64,000 bases of DNA. Origin: Eudromia elegans (Eukaryota > Chordata > Aves > Tinamiformes > Tinamidae). A program made the translations under genes and the position numbers. Below the pieces are notes generated by a model. The model searched no databases, was not told the origin of the DNA, and saw nothing but the letters and a program-made list of their open reading frames with translations. Location of the stretch: assembly GCA_003342815.1 (NCBI GenBank), contig PTEX01000298.1, positions 558,001 to 622,000 of the forward strand, in the 5' to 3' direction. Shown one piece after another: positions 22,369 to 35,167 of the stretch (position 1 is its first letter; each line of letters begins with the position of its first letter).

Positions 22369-25300
22369 AGGTCCTTATGCTTTATTTTGTCTGTACTGCA
22401 ATGATCTGAGTGATTTCACAGGAGTGATGGCATCCTGAACGTGCTTCATAACCTCCGACTGCCCTGGATAAAGTCCTTTGTGATGCTTTTTCCACAAGTG
22501 GAATTGTTGAGCTTAGATTGATTTATTCAGTGAGATGGTTTTGACATCAAACATTATAACAGACAAATTTATTGTCCAGCTCCATTGTGGTCACATCTAT
22601 CAGTCAGATTCAAACTCCAGGTCTTCAGCACCTAATTACCTTGCAAACAAAATCCCTTGGAATTTGAAGTATTTTTTTTTTTTTTAAAAAAGAGTAAAGG
22701 CCAGTATCCTCCCAGCCTTCTTCTTTCTTACAGAAATGATTGAGGATGGCAAAGAAAAATGAATGTTTTTGTGAAGTATACCCATTTCATTTAGCTAAGT
22801 CTTAAACGAAGATGACCTCTGCTAGAAAAACAGACTCCTTCAAAAGGTGCATAGAGCAGATGAGCTGGTTATACTGACCTCTTTTGGAAATTAAGGCCTG
22901 AAATGCGAGCTCTTCTGTAATTAGGGTGTATGATGTGCAATAGACCTTGAAGACTATTGTTTTCAAAGTTTGGAGGTTGTCAGAGGGGCTATAATAGTGA
23001 TGTATGTTTTGGAGCGAGTACTCCTCCTGAATGTCTTTGTACAAGAAAGAGTTTCGGTGTTTGTTGATAATTATATTTATGGGTCAGAGGAAAGGTTATT
23101 ATCAGAATCTTTAGTACATCTTTTCACAAAATTGTCAATTTAAAAAATAAAAAAACCTGTGGCAGAATAAAATTAACATATATAACTGAGGGAATTAGTT
23201 TTTTAAACCGGATGGAATTTAGAGTCCTGCTAGTACAGGTGAGTGCAGTTTTTCTGTAGTAATCTTTCTGCAAACACTAGTCATCTGCTGTATCTGAAGT
23301 CCTCTTGGTTTTCTGAAAACATCTACCTGCGATGCACCATATTCTTTTTAAAAGTCATTACTATTTTCTACAACAAAATACTGCTGCTACTGAATTTCTG
23401 TGCAAATCTGATCTCTCTAATCTTTTACAAAACCATTGACCATGCTGATTTCTGAATTTGTTTATGTTTTAAGTTTTAGGAAATGAAAGTGAATTTGTCA
23501 CTTTAGAATATAATTTCATGTATTTTTCTTTTTTTGTTTAGAAAACTGTAAACATATATAACTCCGAGGACTGATTAACTACACTACATTGCACAATATG
23601 AATGATGAAATTTTGCCAGATGAAAAACACAATGTTTTAGACAATGGGTCTAAAATCTGAATATCTCATTTTTTTGTTGCTGCTATCACACTTTGGAAAC
23701 CATTCCATTCCCAAAACTGCCTGCCATAGGTTTTTTTGTGAATAACTTTTGAAAATTATAGTTGATCTTTGAATCCTGCTGTCTGCCCAAGCTGCAGGTT
23801 CAGCTTTTTCAACATGCTTATGATTGAATGCTTTATTGCAGACTAACATACTTATTATCTTTCAGAATGTTTTCTAATTTTTTTAAGGTGAGTTAATGTT
23901 ATATACTCTTTGCACTATTGGTCAGTTTAGCTTTAGCAGCATTAACATCTGATTTGAAATTCACTTTTTTTTTTTTAATGGTGATGAAGAGGTTGTAGCT
24001 AAATAGCAACATCAGAACATATTTATATCATGAACACTGCTATCTGGGGATTCTTTCCAATGAGAAAATGATCTACACTAATCTGGCAACAGATGTACAT
24101 TGGTGAGAATCACATCTTGATTTGAAGCATATGATACAACATGTTTTTTTCTAAATTCTTCTTGATTTGGAATCCTCTGCTAGGCAACTATTTTGGTAAA
24201 TGTCTTTACTGAAAATACATAATTCATTAAATAAATAGAAAACCTAAACAAATCTTTCTTCTTCTTCCCCCATCCTTGCGAAAAGAAAAAACCTAAATGA
24301 GTAGGAAACAAGAGCATGTCAGTTCTGCATGTTTTCTTCATGTGAAATGAACCATGTTGGCAATTTTTGGCTACAGCTCAATCTACTTGTAATAGCCGCA
24401 TTTTTATCACCATGTAATGTATTTCTTGAGAATAATATCACCTTATATAGGTTATTTAATTTACATACTAAATACATAACATCTATTAGATACATTAGAA
24501 AATCTTTGGACACTCCGAATGCAAAGGGGGACATTAATATAAGTGGTGAGCAAAGTATAAGTACTTTTCTACAGATATTGAAAACAGCAGAAAAAGTTGT
24601 GAAGAATACACAATTCAGCTGTGAATTATGGCTGTAGATATGGTATGAACACCATGGACCTCTGAGACGGTTGCTTGGTATATTTTCTAGTTTGATTCAG
24701 TAACAGAGCTGCCAGGGAAATAAAAAGAAAGTATCCAAGAAAGCAGAGAAGAGTTCACTAAGAGATAATGTCCTGATCTGTCTGCTTCTCAGAGAATGAC
24801 GTTTTCAAGCACTAATTGAACTACAAGATGGGATTCAAGCATCACTCATGAACATGATAATCAAGAACAAAAACATTTTTCAGGAAGCTATTTGCAGAGA
24901 AAAAGCTGACAAAGAGGCTAAGTCTACACTACTAAAATGAACAGGACCAGGCACAGCTCAGAGTCTACCTACTGGTTTGCTTCTCTGCGAGCTCACTGCT
25001 AAGGAAGTTTTGGGTGTAAGCACTCATTCTTGGAGGAAAAGATAACATTGCCATGTTAAAAAAGTACCATGATGGAGATCATTGGATCATTGGAGATCAT
25101 GAAGGATTAGTTAACTGGCATACATATAGCCACACAGATTCTTCTGAAGGGCTAGAAGTAGTAAAATATCTAGACAGACAATATCATTAGAGTTAATAAA
25201 TCCCTTTGCAAGCTGTGTGGATCTGTGGATTACTTGCGTATTGAAACCTTCTTTTGATACCACCCCTTAATAGGCTCCTTCCTTAACAAGATCTAAATGA

Positions 25301-27404
25301 GAGGCCTTCTGAGCATCTCTCCATACACCATTCCTGCTCCAGGCCTGATTCTCTTGGTATTTTTTCTTGAACATGATTATATCCCACTTTTATTTCAGAT
25401 GACACATAACTCCTAACTGTGGGTGGAAGGATGATAAATAGTCAAAAGAGGAAAGACAGAGAAAAAGGACACAGAGTGGGCAGAGTGCTGGGAACCTTTT
25501 CTGGAAGATTCATCAGGCAGTTACCCAGTTCTCGGAGTTTTTCTTACAAATCTATGGTAGCAGGTATTTTACTGAAAAGTTATTTTTTTCCCTACTATTT
25601 CAGAAGTGTTCCATGTCCTGGAGCAAGTACCCACATTTACTCAACGTTTTAAATATTTTGCTGTGTCTTTCATACAGTGTTTTCATACAGCTATTGTGAC
25701 ATAGTTAAAGGAAGAAAAGTATCTCAAGAACTCCTGTAAAGTTTCCCACACTCTTGAAACTAATACAGACTATATCTTATTCATGTAACACCTCTAGAAC
25801 ATGCCCGTGTTGTAGGTTGACATGCAAGGCTGACATGCACAGTTAGTCTAGACCTGCATGTATATTGCTCCTCTTGCTAGAAAGCTGATCAAAACCTGGA
25901 AGCTACCAAATGTTTTAAGTGATTATAGCTGGAATAATGTATACATAGCTCAGAAGAAAAATGTTCATGTTAAATGTATGGAATACCCAATAATTGGTGG
26001 AAAATGCGACAACAAGCTCTCTTCTACCACTTAGGTACTCATTCATCCTGTAATTTCTGCATTTCTTATATGAAGAAAGTGACACATCTACATATTAATA
26101 TTTAACATTCTTGTCATTAATCTTTCTGCCTTTATTTTTCTAACTGCTTTCCAACATGGTCAAATCCATTTCATTATTTGCTACAGCTGCTAAAACTATC
26201 TGACAGACCATCAGTGGTTAACCTCTCCTCACGCATCATATCCTTATGTAGCCCATGCATCATATCTTTAGGCTACACTGTACCTAGAAGCATATGGAGG
26301 TATGTAGTCCTCCAATGCTCCACCACAAAAGTCTTCCTTGAATCTTTGGCATATCTACTGATAATATTTTACCACTAAAAACTCAGAGAGAGCAAGAGGA
26401 GGAAGCAGGTGGAGCTGGTTCTGCACTGCACCTTGTTAAGTCATTTACACCAGCAGAGCCTGAGTATTCCCTGATACTATCCTGGTTTACTTTTTTTTTT
26501 TTTAAAAAAAAAAAAACTCTCACTATTTCTCCATATGGTAATCTAAGAAAAATTTGGATTAAGAGTTTCTAAATATTCAGAGTCCAGTCTATTAGCCTCT
26601 TGTAGCACATTCCAGAAATAAAGCGTCTTTGAGTTGGAAAATATCCACTTGAGGAAGTTTATTTGGCAAGGAATCTTGCTAAAGCTCAAGAAATGTATAC
26701 ATGCGTAAATCTGGAGGGATCTTAATTAAAAGCCAATGGATCTAACAATAAAAACACATTGAGACCTTTGGCATTAGTCATTTTTCTTCTTTTACTTTCT
26801 TTTACATCATTTATATGATTCTCAAATTTCAGTTCTGAATTTGATCAATGTCAGCTGACTGTTAGGTCAAGTTTAAAGCACGAAAGACAATGAAGCAAAT
26901 ATAGGGGCATTTTTAATCCCTAGGAAAAGATATATCACCTTATATGGTGATTCAGTCATATCAAGATTAAAGTAATTTTTATTTACTTCTGTATCTTCTT
27001 TGTGAAGGGGAATGTTCTTCAGCAAGTTCTGTTGTAGTGAGAAACCAAGCTTTTTCTTGATGTCACTGTCAAGTAATGAGATGAATAATTTTCTAAGAAA
27101 ACCACAGATTGTGAGGAAACAAACCAACCAGCCCATCAATATCTGAAATAAAAGTATAAAAGATGTATATTAGAGCAACGATGCTTAAACTGGTGATCTT
27201 TCACTGGACATTTTAATAATAATGTAAATATATGTACATATGTCACAATTCCTTGCCACTTTTGATGAACTCTGCATTTCACCTGGGCTACTGCCTTGTC
27301 TTTTTTTTTATTTTTTCATGAGATAGCCCTTTTTTCATCTCCTTATAGAATTTTTGATTTATGGTGCATCATTAGATCAAGGCAAAAAAACTCACCAAGC
27401 AAAG
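22369..27404. other. Unique noncoding DNA with homopolymer runs
   Basis: About 5 kb contains no recognisable gene or CR1. It includes T-runs at 22672-22685 and the symmetric T13A13 element at 26491-26516. Open frames are below about 105 codons and show no domain signature. Confidence 0.5.
26491..26516. repeat. T13A13 homopolymer palindrome
   Basis: Thirteen T are followed immediately by thirteen A, forming a perfect 26-bp self-complementary element. Poly(dA:dT) tracts resist nucleosome wrapping, and long homopolymers are prone to assembly error, so the exact length is uncertain. Confidence 0.9.
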
Positions 27405-27567
27405 GTTGCTGAGAGAGGTGGTGGAGTCTCCTTCTCTGGAGATCTTCGAAACACACTTGGACACAATCCTGTGTCACATGCTGTAGGTGACCCTGAGTGT
27501 GCAGACCGTTTGGACTAGATGACCTCTAGAGGTCCTTTCCAACCATCAGCATTCTATGATTCTATGA
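27405..27567 (+). mobile_element. CR1 LINE 3' tail, ~160 bp
   Basis: A strongly 5'-truncated + strand copy begins in the '..gagaggtggtggagtctcc' segment. It has the 'ggactagatgacctctagag' tail and ends with two ATTCTATG units (27551-27567). Coding content is limited to the last residues of ORF2. Confidence 0.95.
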
Positions 27568-28184
27568 AAAAACTACAAGAAATAGTTGTGTAGTTTTAGC
27601 CTTTTTCTATTTGCACACGGAAATGGTGGCATAAGATACCCAAACAGTTCCCGTGATTTCTGACTCAGAGAATAAGTTCTGTCATTTAAGTGTCTTATGA
27701 CTTATGTCCACAAAGAAGTTTCTTTGAAGTTAAGATGTGCATTATATCATGAGCAGTAGCTTTCTAGGTCAGCATGTTCTAACATGGAGATGGGACTAAT
27801 GTGGAATAACTGGCACGCAGTAAATTCATCTTTACTTGTTGTGTGCTCTCTAGGAGTCAGGCTATTGTGAATTTGCTAGTATCACATTAGAAATGTAAAC
27901 AAAACGGACATAACTGATGTAGTACATGCTTGATAGAGTACTCTGTGAAAGCCATATTGATTATGATAATGTTCTCAGTTATCATATCATGTTAGAAATT
28001 ACAGTGGAAACATGTAGTGTAATGACAATGCCATCAATAACCCCAAGGAACTTGCATACTGATCACAACCAACAAGATCCAGAGGGAATACATCACTTGA
28101 ATTTAGACAGAATATGGACAAAATAGAAAATAATGAAACTTGACCAAAGGGTCCTTGTTAAAAATACAGGGCTAAATAGAACTG
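27568..28184. other. Unique noncoding DNA between CR1 copies
   Basis: Nothing recognisable is seen beyond AT-rich unique sequence. A 66-codon frame at 27926-28126 has no family signature. Confidence 0.5.
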
Positions 28185-28420
28185 TAGAATCATAATGGTT
28201 GGAAAAGATGTTTGAGACCATTGAGTACCACTGTAAGCCTCTCAACACTATACCTCTTAAACTATGTCCCTAAAAGCCTCATCTATACATTTTTCGAATA
28301 TTGCCAGAGATGGCAACTTCCAATGCTTGACTACTCTTTCAATGTAGAAATTTTTCCTAATATCTAACCTTAACCTCCCCTGGAGCAACTTGAGGCCATT
28401 TCCTCTTGTCCCATGGATCA
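28185..28420 (-). mobile_element. Older CR1 fragment, reverse orientation
   Basis: Read on the + strand, this is the reverse-complement text of an older CR1 subfamily. It begins with the degraded 3' terminus 'tagaatcataatggttgg', passes 'aaactatgtccctaaaagcc', and ends with 'acttgaggccatttcctctt'. It differs from the younger copies in the window throughout, so it belongs to a different and older subfamily. It holds no intact open frame. Confidence 0.85.
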
Positions 28421-28484
28421 TGATATATAGAGAAATGTTTTCTTTAAAACTGAGAGTATAGTTTCTTATTTCTTTCCCCCCAAC

Positions 28485-28508
28485 TTTTTTTTTTTTTTTT
28501 TTTTTTTT
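28485..28508. repeat. 24-T homopolymer run
   Basis: Twenty-four consecutive T separate two oppositely oriented CR1 fragments. It could be the poly(A) of a reverse-strand retrotransposed sequence or simple slippage. No matching retrocopy is recognised to its left or right. Confidence 0.85.
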
Positions 28509-28591
28509 AATGCTCACATGAACACAAAAACAACAGAAAAGTAAAGAGGTAGGAAACAGTGGATATAGAGACATATACAAATCCTTTATAG

Positions 28592-28783
28592 AGAGTGTGA
28601 CAGAGCACTGGCACAGGCTGCCCAGAGAGGTTGTGGAGTCTCCTTCTCTGGAGATCTTCAAACCTGCCTGGATGCCCCCCTGTGCCCCGTGCTCTGGGTG
28701 CCCCTGCGGGAGCAGGGAGTTGGACTGAATGATCTCTAGAGGTCCCTTCTAATATCAACCCTTCTGTGATTTTGTGATTCTGT
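28592..28783 (+). mobile_element. CR1 LINE 3' tail, ~190 bp
   Basis: A 5'-truncated + strand copy starts near 'gagcactggcacaggctgcc' and ends with 'cttctgtgattttgtgattc'. The tail reads 'agttggactgaatgatctct'. It is close in wording to the 15.4-15.9 kb copy ('..gtgccccgtgctctgggtg..'), which suggests the same subfamily. Confidence 0.93.
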
Positions 28784-31700
28784 AATATCAGCGATATAAT
28801 CTATTAATCTAGGGACTAGTGGATTATAGTAAATTCAAGTTCACATTCATAATATCTGATGGTAATGTAGTACATAATTGTTAAATGAAATTAAATTCAT
28901 TTAATTGTTAAATGAAACATTAAATGAAATGAACCTGAATCTTATTCATTCAATATAAATGCCCTAAATTATGAATCTTCTTGCTAAGATCTTTTTGTTT
29001 TTGAATCAGAAAATCTTTGCTGGACCTTCTGATAAAGTCCTTTGAAATGCTGTTTTTCATTAATTGGTATTTTCACATAGAAACTTATTTTTAATAACAC
29101 TTAGAAATGGATCTAGAGAGTGCCATCCTGATTTTCTATGAAAACCATAAAAGAAAGAAAGGGTAAGGAGGAATAACTCATTTACACTTACTGAAAATTC
29201 ATCAGAGGGTCGTGACTGATCTTTGTGCTCATTCTAGGATCTATGTAAATCTGAGGGATAATTTTGATAAACTAGACACCAATATATGATCAAATGTCAT
29301 GATAAACATCCAGATATTTTTTGGCATGATTTCTATAGACAATTCATTAATCTTTGTCTTCCAACTATTGCATAGATTTTGCAGTAAAGGAAAACAAACA
29401 AACAAACCCTGAACTGAAATCTCCTGGCTTTCTGATATTATACCTGTTGTTTATATCTATATTATATCTGTTGTTAGTCATGTACTGGTACTAATCAGAT
29501 AATGCTAGAATAACTTTCAAAAGCGAGGAAAGATGACTGAAGATATATACTTTATAAGAGAGGAAGGTCTGCATTTCTTCAACATATTCCATGAATATGT
29601 TTCCAGGAAGAAATGATTGGTCTTGTTCTATACCTTTCATCTGTTGAAATGGATATTTCATTCAACACACAGATCTTGCAGACAGTGATATTCCCTCTTT
29701 GTATAGCTGTGTCAAACTGCACAGACTTGTTTTCAGAGTGGGCTGAAGTTGAGTTATATTACGTAATTTACCACTGATTCAGAAAGGAAGCCAACAGATA
29801 AGTATCTAGATATTCCTCCTGTGCAGGATTTCTTTTCAGGAAGTTACTCTAGCCTTCACTGGACTTTACTGTGGTCCAAGACTGTGATACTTGCAGTAGG
29901 AATAGATGGTGAAACCAGTATTAGCCAATATGAAGAAGACTTTGCTACATCTGGATTTCATTTCCAACAAGCTTTTCAGAAAGATCAGAATTTTTCAGAT
30001 TGATGTTTTTATTGATGTGTTGTTAATGTTCAGTTTGTTCTTAAAGAAACTATCCTAATTACTGTAGACAGTAATACCAATCGAAAATAGAAAACCATAC
30101 ACCTGTACATTTAGATTAAGGACTAGGAAACAAATCTAGATTTTTTTTTTCTAGAAATAGAAAATTGTTTCTTCGTCTGTTTTATCCATTTTCTCATTGC
30201 CAGAACTGTCTAGGCTATTTACATATATATTCTTGCAGTACTGAGAGTAGAGAAAAAAGACCTGATAAAGAAAGGATTCTAAAAATAGACTACAGAGTGA
30301 TTTGGAGAAATTTGCTAAAGCTAACCATTGGAAAGTAAGCTGTCTTGATTACTCCCGATTGTCCATATGGATCATTTGTTTTTCTTTTCTTTCAACTAAA
30401 TGGATAACCATAAAAATGACAGTTAATTGGATATTCCGATTTGCAAGAAAAAGATGAGGTTTCTGTGAAAGTGCTTCAAAACATGCTTGAAATTATTTTT
30501 TTTCTAACATTCCTACTAGGAATCTTATTTTTCTAGAATAAAATAGAAAAAAAACCCCAAAACCACATGATTATGCCAGAGGCAGAAATCTTATTATGTC
30601 AGAGCAATTGATTCATTCACTTGGATTTATGCACATACATTTATTTGACCACTGTCCTAAATTATAGGTGCTTAATTGTGTGATTTTAATGAGGTTTTTA
30701 GTAGAAAGCTGCATTCTTATATCTAGTTGCATAAGCTTGATATCCATTTTAACATTGTTAAAAAAGATCATGAGCCAGTTAAGGAAGTCCGGAGTCCGTT
30801 CATCTTAGATAAAAATTCAGGATAAAGAGTTAGAGAAAATTCAATTTTCTGTATTATTCCATACATCTGAATACAGCAGTGAACTGCACGTTAAAGCAAT
30901 AACAGAAATAAAATTCCTAGAAGACCAACTGCTATCAAGAACAGGCCCATATCTAGCATTTGTTTTAAAATATTACCTAGATTCTCAGTCTGGATTAGGA
31001 TCTAAGCCAGAAATAACAAAACATCTTTGACTTTAAGAGAAAGAGTTATCCATAAAGGGACTTGGGTATCAAGTGAACTGATCTACATTGATTCTGGTTT
31101 CTATGTTCATTGTTCAATCACAAAGGAAAGCTATGAGCAGGACTTATGAGCAACACAAACAACATTTAAAGGACCTGCCCTCAGTATGTTTTTAAAACTG
31201 TCATCTCTAAAATATTTGCTTATGTGCTATGGATTCTAAAGAGAAAATAGTCTTAGCTCAGGACTGAAGCCTTCAACTATCATCTAGAGGAAGTGCCTGG
31301 AACTTTTCTTCAAAACTGCTGACAGGGATGGCTGTCATGTTTGGTTTTTTTTTTTTTTCACACAAAATATCTGGAGGAAAATGTTTCCTTCCTTCCTTTT
31401 ATGCCTTAATTATTAGATGGCTTGCACATCCTTCAGATTACTAGGGGGGGATTTAGATCTACAACTCCCATTTTTCTCAGACACCCATCTATAAAATATT
31501 ACTCTACTATTTTCTACAAATAATATGTATTATTTTTTTCTTGTCAGGCTTTTACTGAATGAGTTCCAAATTCACTGTTTGATGTCTGCTGAGTCAAATG
31601 CTTCACTTCTTTATGTAGCAGACCATGTAAGCACAGGTAATTGAAATTTTGAACATCCTTAACTGTTCAGGAGGAAGAACTGCTTGCTTCAGGGATGGAG

Positions 31701-34700
31701 AACTTCTTGGGTCTAATCTGAATAAATAGCCTCTGATCTGATTCCTAACGCACAAAAATACTCTTATTCGTTCATATGGTTCTCAAGAATAAGCATCTAC
31801 TTTCACGTGTTGCATTTGTGAATACTCATTTAATTAGAGAAGTGCTGGCATTTATAGCTTAAAAGCTATGCTTCTGAATACCATCAAGCTTCATTTCACT
31901 TTGGACTCATCTGAGCTCTGCACATCAAACTCTGAATAACTGCTGACATAATCATCTACCATTGCACTAAGACTATAAAGGAATAAGGTGGACATAGACA
32001 TACATATAAAGAAAATGCAAAATAGCAGTAATAAAGGAAAAGACTAAAAAATATGGTTACAACTGAGGAGATATATTTATTAAAACAATATTTTGGCCTT
32101 AGAGGTAATGCAAACCTTGGAGGAATTACTGTACATTTTGTATCTTGTCCATGTGACCCTTCTTTTGCTAGTAGAATATGAAGCTGTTAATTAAATAGCC
32201 AGTGACTCTACAGCGTAAGTTGATTTACATTAGGAGGAACACGAATTCCTTCCTTTGCTCAGCTCAGCCAATTTCAAAGTGGTTTCCTTTAATCTTCATT
32301 TACTGGAATTTCACTCTAGCCCTTTCTAATATAGATGGCAAGCAGCCTACTGCAGTGATGGGTTGCGGCACCTTTTGAAAGATCTAATATGGACTTGGCA
32401 GTCTTGATTTCTAGAACAGATATGTCAGCTCAGGGAATTTAGGCCATATACACGGCCAAGAAGGGAATAGCTGCCCTATACTGAAATACAGATAAAACAG
32501 TAGTTAGAAATTAGGTAGAGTATTAGTATTTTATTCACTAACTCGTCATTACAGAGCCTATTAATATTTTACTTTAAAAGTATTGTATAGAAAAAAGATA
32601 CGACTAAAGAGTACAGTTCTTTGTTTTATAATTATTAGATATTTCTTCAGGAGCTTTATTGAGGACTTCATTAAAATTTTTACTGACTCTCCTATTGCTA
32701 CAGATTATGAAGAGCTACATATCTCACAAGTCCATAGTTAATTTTTCAGTGGAGAGTGATGATCTCCTGTATTAAATATAGTTAATAGAATACTTTCGCC
32801 TTATAACATAATTAAAAAGTTGTCTTAGTATTTGTCTGAGATTTTGAAATGTATCTATACTTTTATAAATATACGTAGGCAAACTTAATACATTGCATTC
32901 CATTTTGCATTTGAATTCTTTAATTCTCCACCATAGGTACTGTGAATTAGTGTATTTATGAGAAATAGCCTTATATCATGTTAGACACTTCTGTGCTTGG
33001 AAGTCAAAGAGATTACTATTTTTTGGTTAAATTCTTTGATAAAGCCATCAACAAATTCCTGTGTTTCATTCACATTGAATTCTTTTTCCAACTAATTTCC
33101 GACAGGTGTATGACTACGCATTCATTATAAATGCTCAAGACCATTTAACAGTATATAAGAAAATACTTTTCAACATTTCTTTGTTTCTTACAGAGCTGCA
33201 GTGGTCAGAACTTATGTCTCTGCACGTGTTGGTTTATAATTGTAGCAAGGTCAATTAGTTTTTAATGCATGTATTTAATGTTGTATTTAATACTGAAATT
33301 GTCTCTGAATGGCCATAGAACACAATACTTTGTGAAGGTTAATTGTGAAAACTGATAGAATTTGCTATAGCGATTTTTAACATTAAAGCTTAGATTAAAG
33401 AAACAACATCATCAGGTCATTACTTGCAATTGTGCATTCATTCCATTTACCCCCATATTTATGGTGACAAGACATAGAAATAAAGAAGAGTAAAAGAGAG
33501 CTTATTTCACCTAATGGCTTGGGAAGGAAGAAAGGAGCAACTGTATTTCAGACAAAGCTAAATTCAGTAAGCTGATGCAGTACCACGTTGCTGCCTTATA
33601 TAACTGACCAAGGTCACCTACCAAATAACAGTTCACAAATAGAAATGTTAACAGGTGTGCACGTTTATAAAAGAAAGTATATGTGACTAGACTGTACTGA
33701 TTATAGACTGATATCTACTATGCAAGCAGATAAAGTATAGATGTTCCATATATATTTAAGTGGTAGAATATTGAAGCTATCATTTGCATATTTTAAATAA
33801 TATATGTTGCATTCATTTATTTAGAATCATTTATAACCTAGGCAACATTTCCAAAACAGCACAAATGCATGTGTACCCAGAGCACTGGAGGATGGTATGG
33901 AGATCCCAAGCTAGCACTTACCATATGAGCTCCAGAACTAAAAAGAGCACAGGTATGTCTGTATAACTCAGCTGCACACATAGAGAGGCACAGTCCTGGT
34001 TATACCACTTCCTAGGCCTCAGCTCAGACCTTCACACCAGGATTCACTGGAATATGGTAATATACCAGGTAGGTTGAACTTTCTGTACTGTGCTATGAGG
34101 GAAAATGGGACTTGGACTCTTGAACTCCAAAACAAATGCAAGAGAGAGGTTGTGGAGTACTGCACCATGGGTTGCTGCTGTGAAACGTGATTGTATCAGC
34201 TGGAAACAAGAGGATCTCCTCAGCTTCTCTCAGCCACATATGTATGTGCTGCTCTAAATCACCCAAGTGTGGACGGCAGTCTGCCAGAATTTCAAAAACT
34301 GTATCAATTTCAGTAAAATCAAATTCAAGCATAAGAACAAAAATTATTCACAATGTATCAGCAAATTTAACACATTTGCAAAGAAAGTCAAGCTCTCTCC
34401 TAAGCCAATACATCAGAAATAAACTTAGTTGTTGATTTCTCAAAATAATTCCCTCATCTTTTATTCAAAGGATGTTTGTAGGTTTCAGATGTTAGTGTTA
34501 ATGTGGTTTCCTATGAGGCTAATAAGACTTGCATGGAACTTGGTGCCTTCAGAGCTGTCTTAAATGATCAAATTTAGTGGAGTTCTATGATTGTAACTTG
34601 CAGCAGACTATCAAAATACCCAGATACTTTATTCCTAACCAAATATCAACCATTTATTTTGAAAAATATATCTGTAGCTCATAACTTTCATTTTAAAAAT

Positions 34701-34710
34701 ACTTATCTTT
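28784..34710. other. Long unique noncoding stretch
   Basis: Nearly 6 kb is without a recognisable gene or CR1. Small structures seen are a direct repeat of TAATTGTTAAATGAAA at 28875-28890 and 28902-28917, an AAAC run near 29391-29406, and a T14 run at 31345-31358. The motif TGACCAAGGTCA at 33605-33616 is a perfect palindrome containing an NR5A/ERR-like CCAAGGTCA. Confidence 0.5.
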
Positions 34711-35167
34711 AATCATCTTTACGAAGATGATTAGGGGCCTGGAATATCTGCTCTATGAGCAAAGGCTGAGAGAGCTGGACCTCTTCAGCCTGCAGAAGAG
34801 AAGACTGAGAGGGGACCTGATTAATGTATATAAATATCTCAAGAAAGGGAGTGAGGAGGAGGGGGCTGGCCTCTTCTGAGTGGTGGCCAGTGATAGAACT
34901 AGAGGAAACGGCCACAAATTGAGGCACCAAAAGTTCCACAGGAACTTGAGGAAGAATTTCTTAACACTGAGGGTGACAGAGCCCTGGAACAGGCTGCCCA
35001 GAGAGGTGGTGGAGTCTCCTTCTCTGGAGATCTTCCAAACCCGCCTGGACATCACCCTGTGCCACATGCTCTAGGGGACCCTGCGTGTGCAGGGGGGTTG
35101 GACTAGATGACCTCTACAGGTCCCTTCCAACCCTAGCCATTCTATGATTCTATGATTCTATGATTTT
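34711..35167 (+). mobile_element. Young CR1 LINE 3' copy with inverted 5' junction
   Basis: This + strand copy covers the ORF2 C-terminus (the [24 protein letters not shown] block, then NRLPREVVESPSLEIFQTRL) and the complete 3' tail 'ggttggactagatgacctct'. It ends with three ATTCTATG units (35140-35163). One stop codon (tga near 34878) interrupts the frame after the 'ctggcctcttc' segment. The last ~150 bases almost match the reverse-strand copy at 44103-44256, indicating a young subfamily. At the 5' end the 9-mer AATCATCTT (34711-34719) is the inverse of AAGATGATT (34724-34732), where CR1 sequence begins. Confidence 0.95.

Noticed and set aside
28257..28661. 134-codon reverse frame containing a Lys run
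   Set aside because: It reads across an old CR1, the 24-T run and the antisense of another CR1; a composite of repeats.
33605..33616. TGACCAAGGTCA palindrome as a functional receptor element
   Set aside because: A good NR5A/ERR-like match, but 9-mers of this kind are expected by chance in 64 kb and nothing around it adds support.
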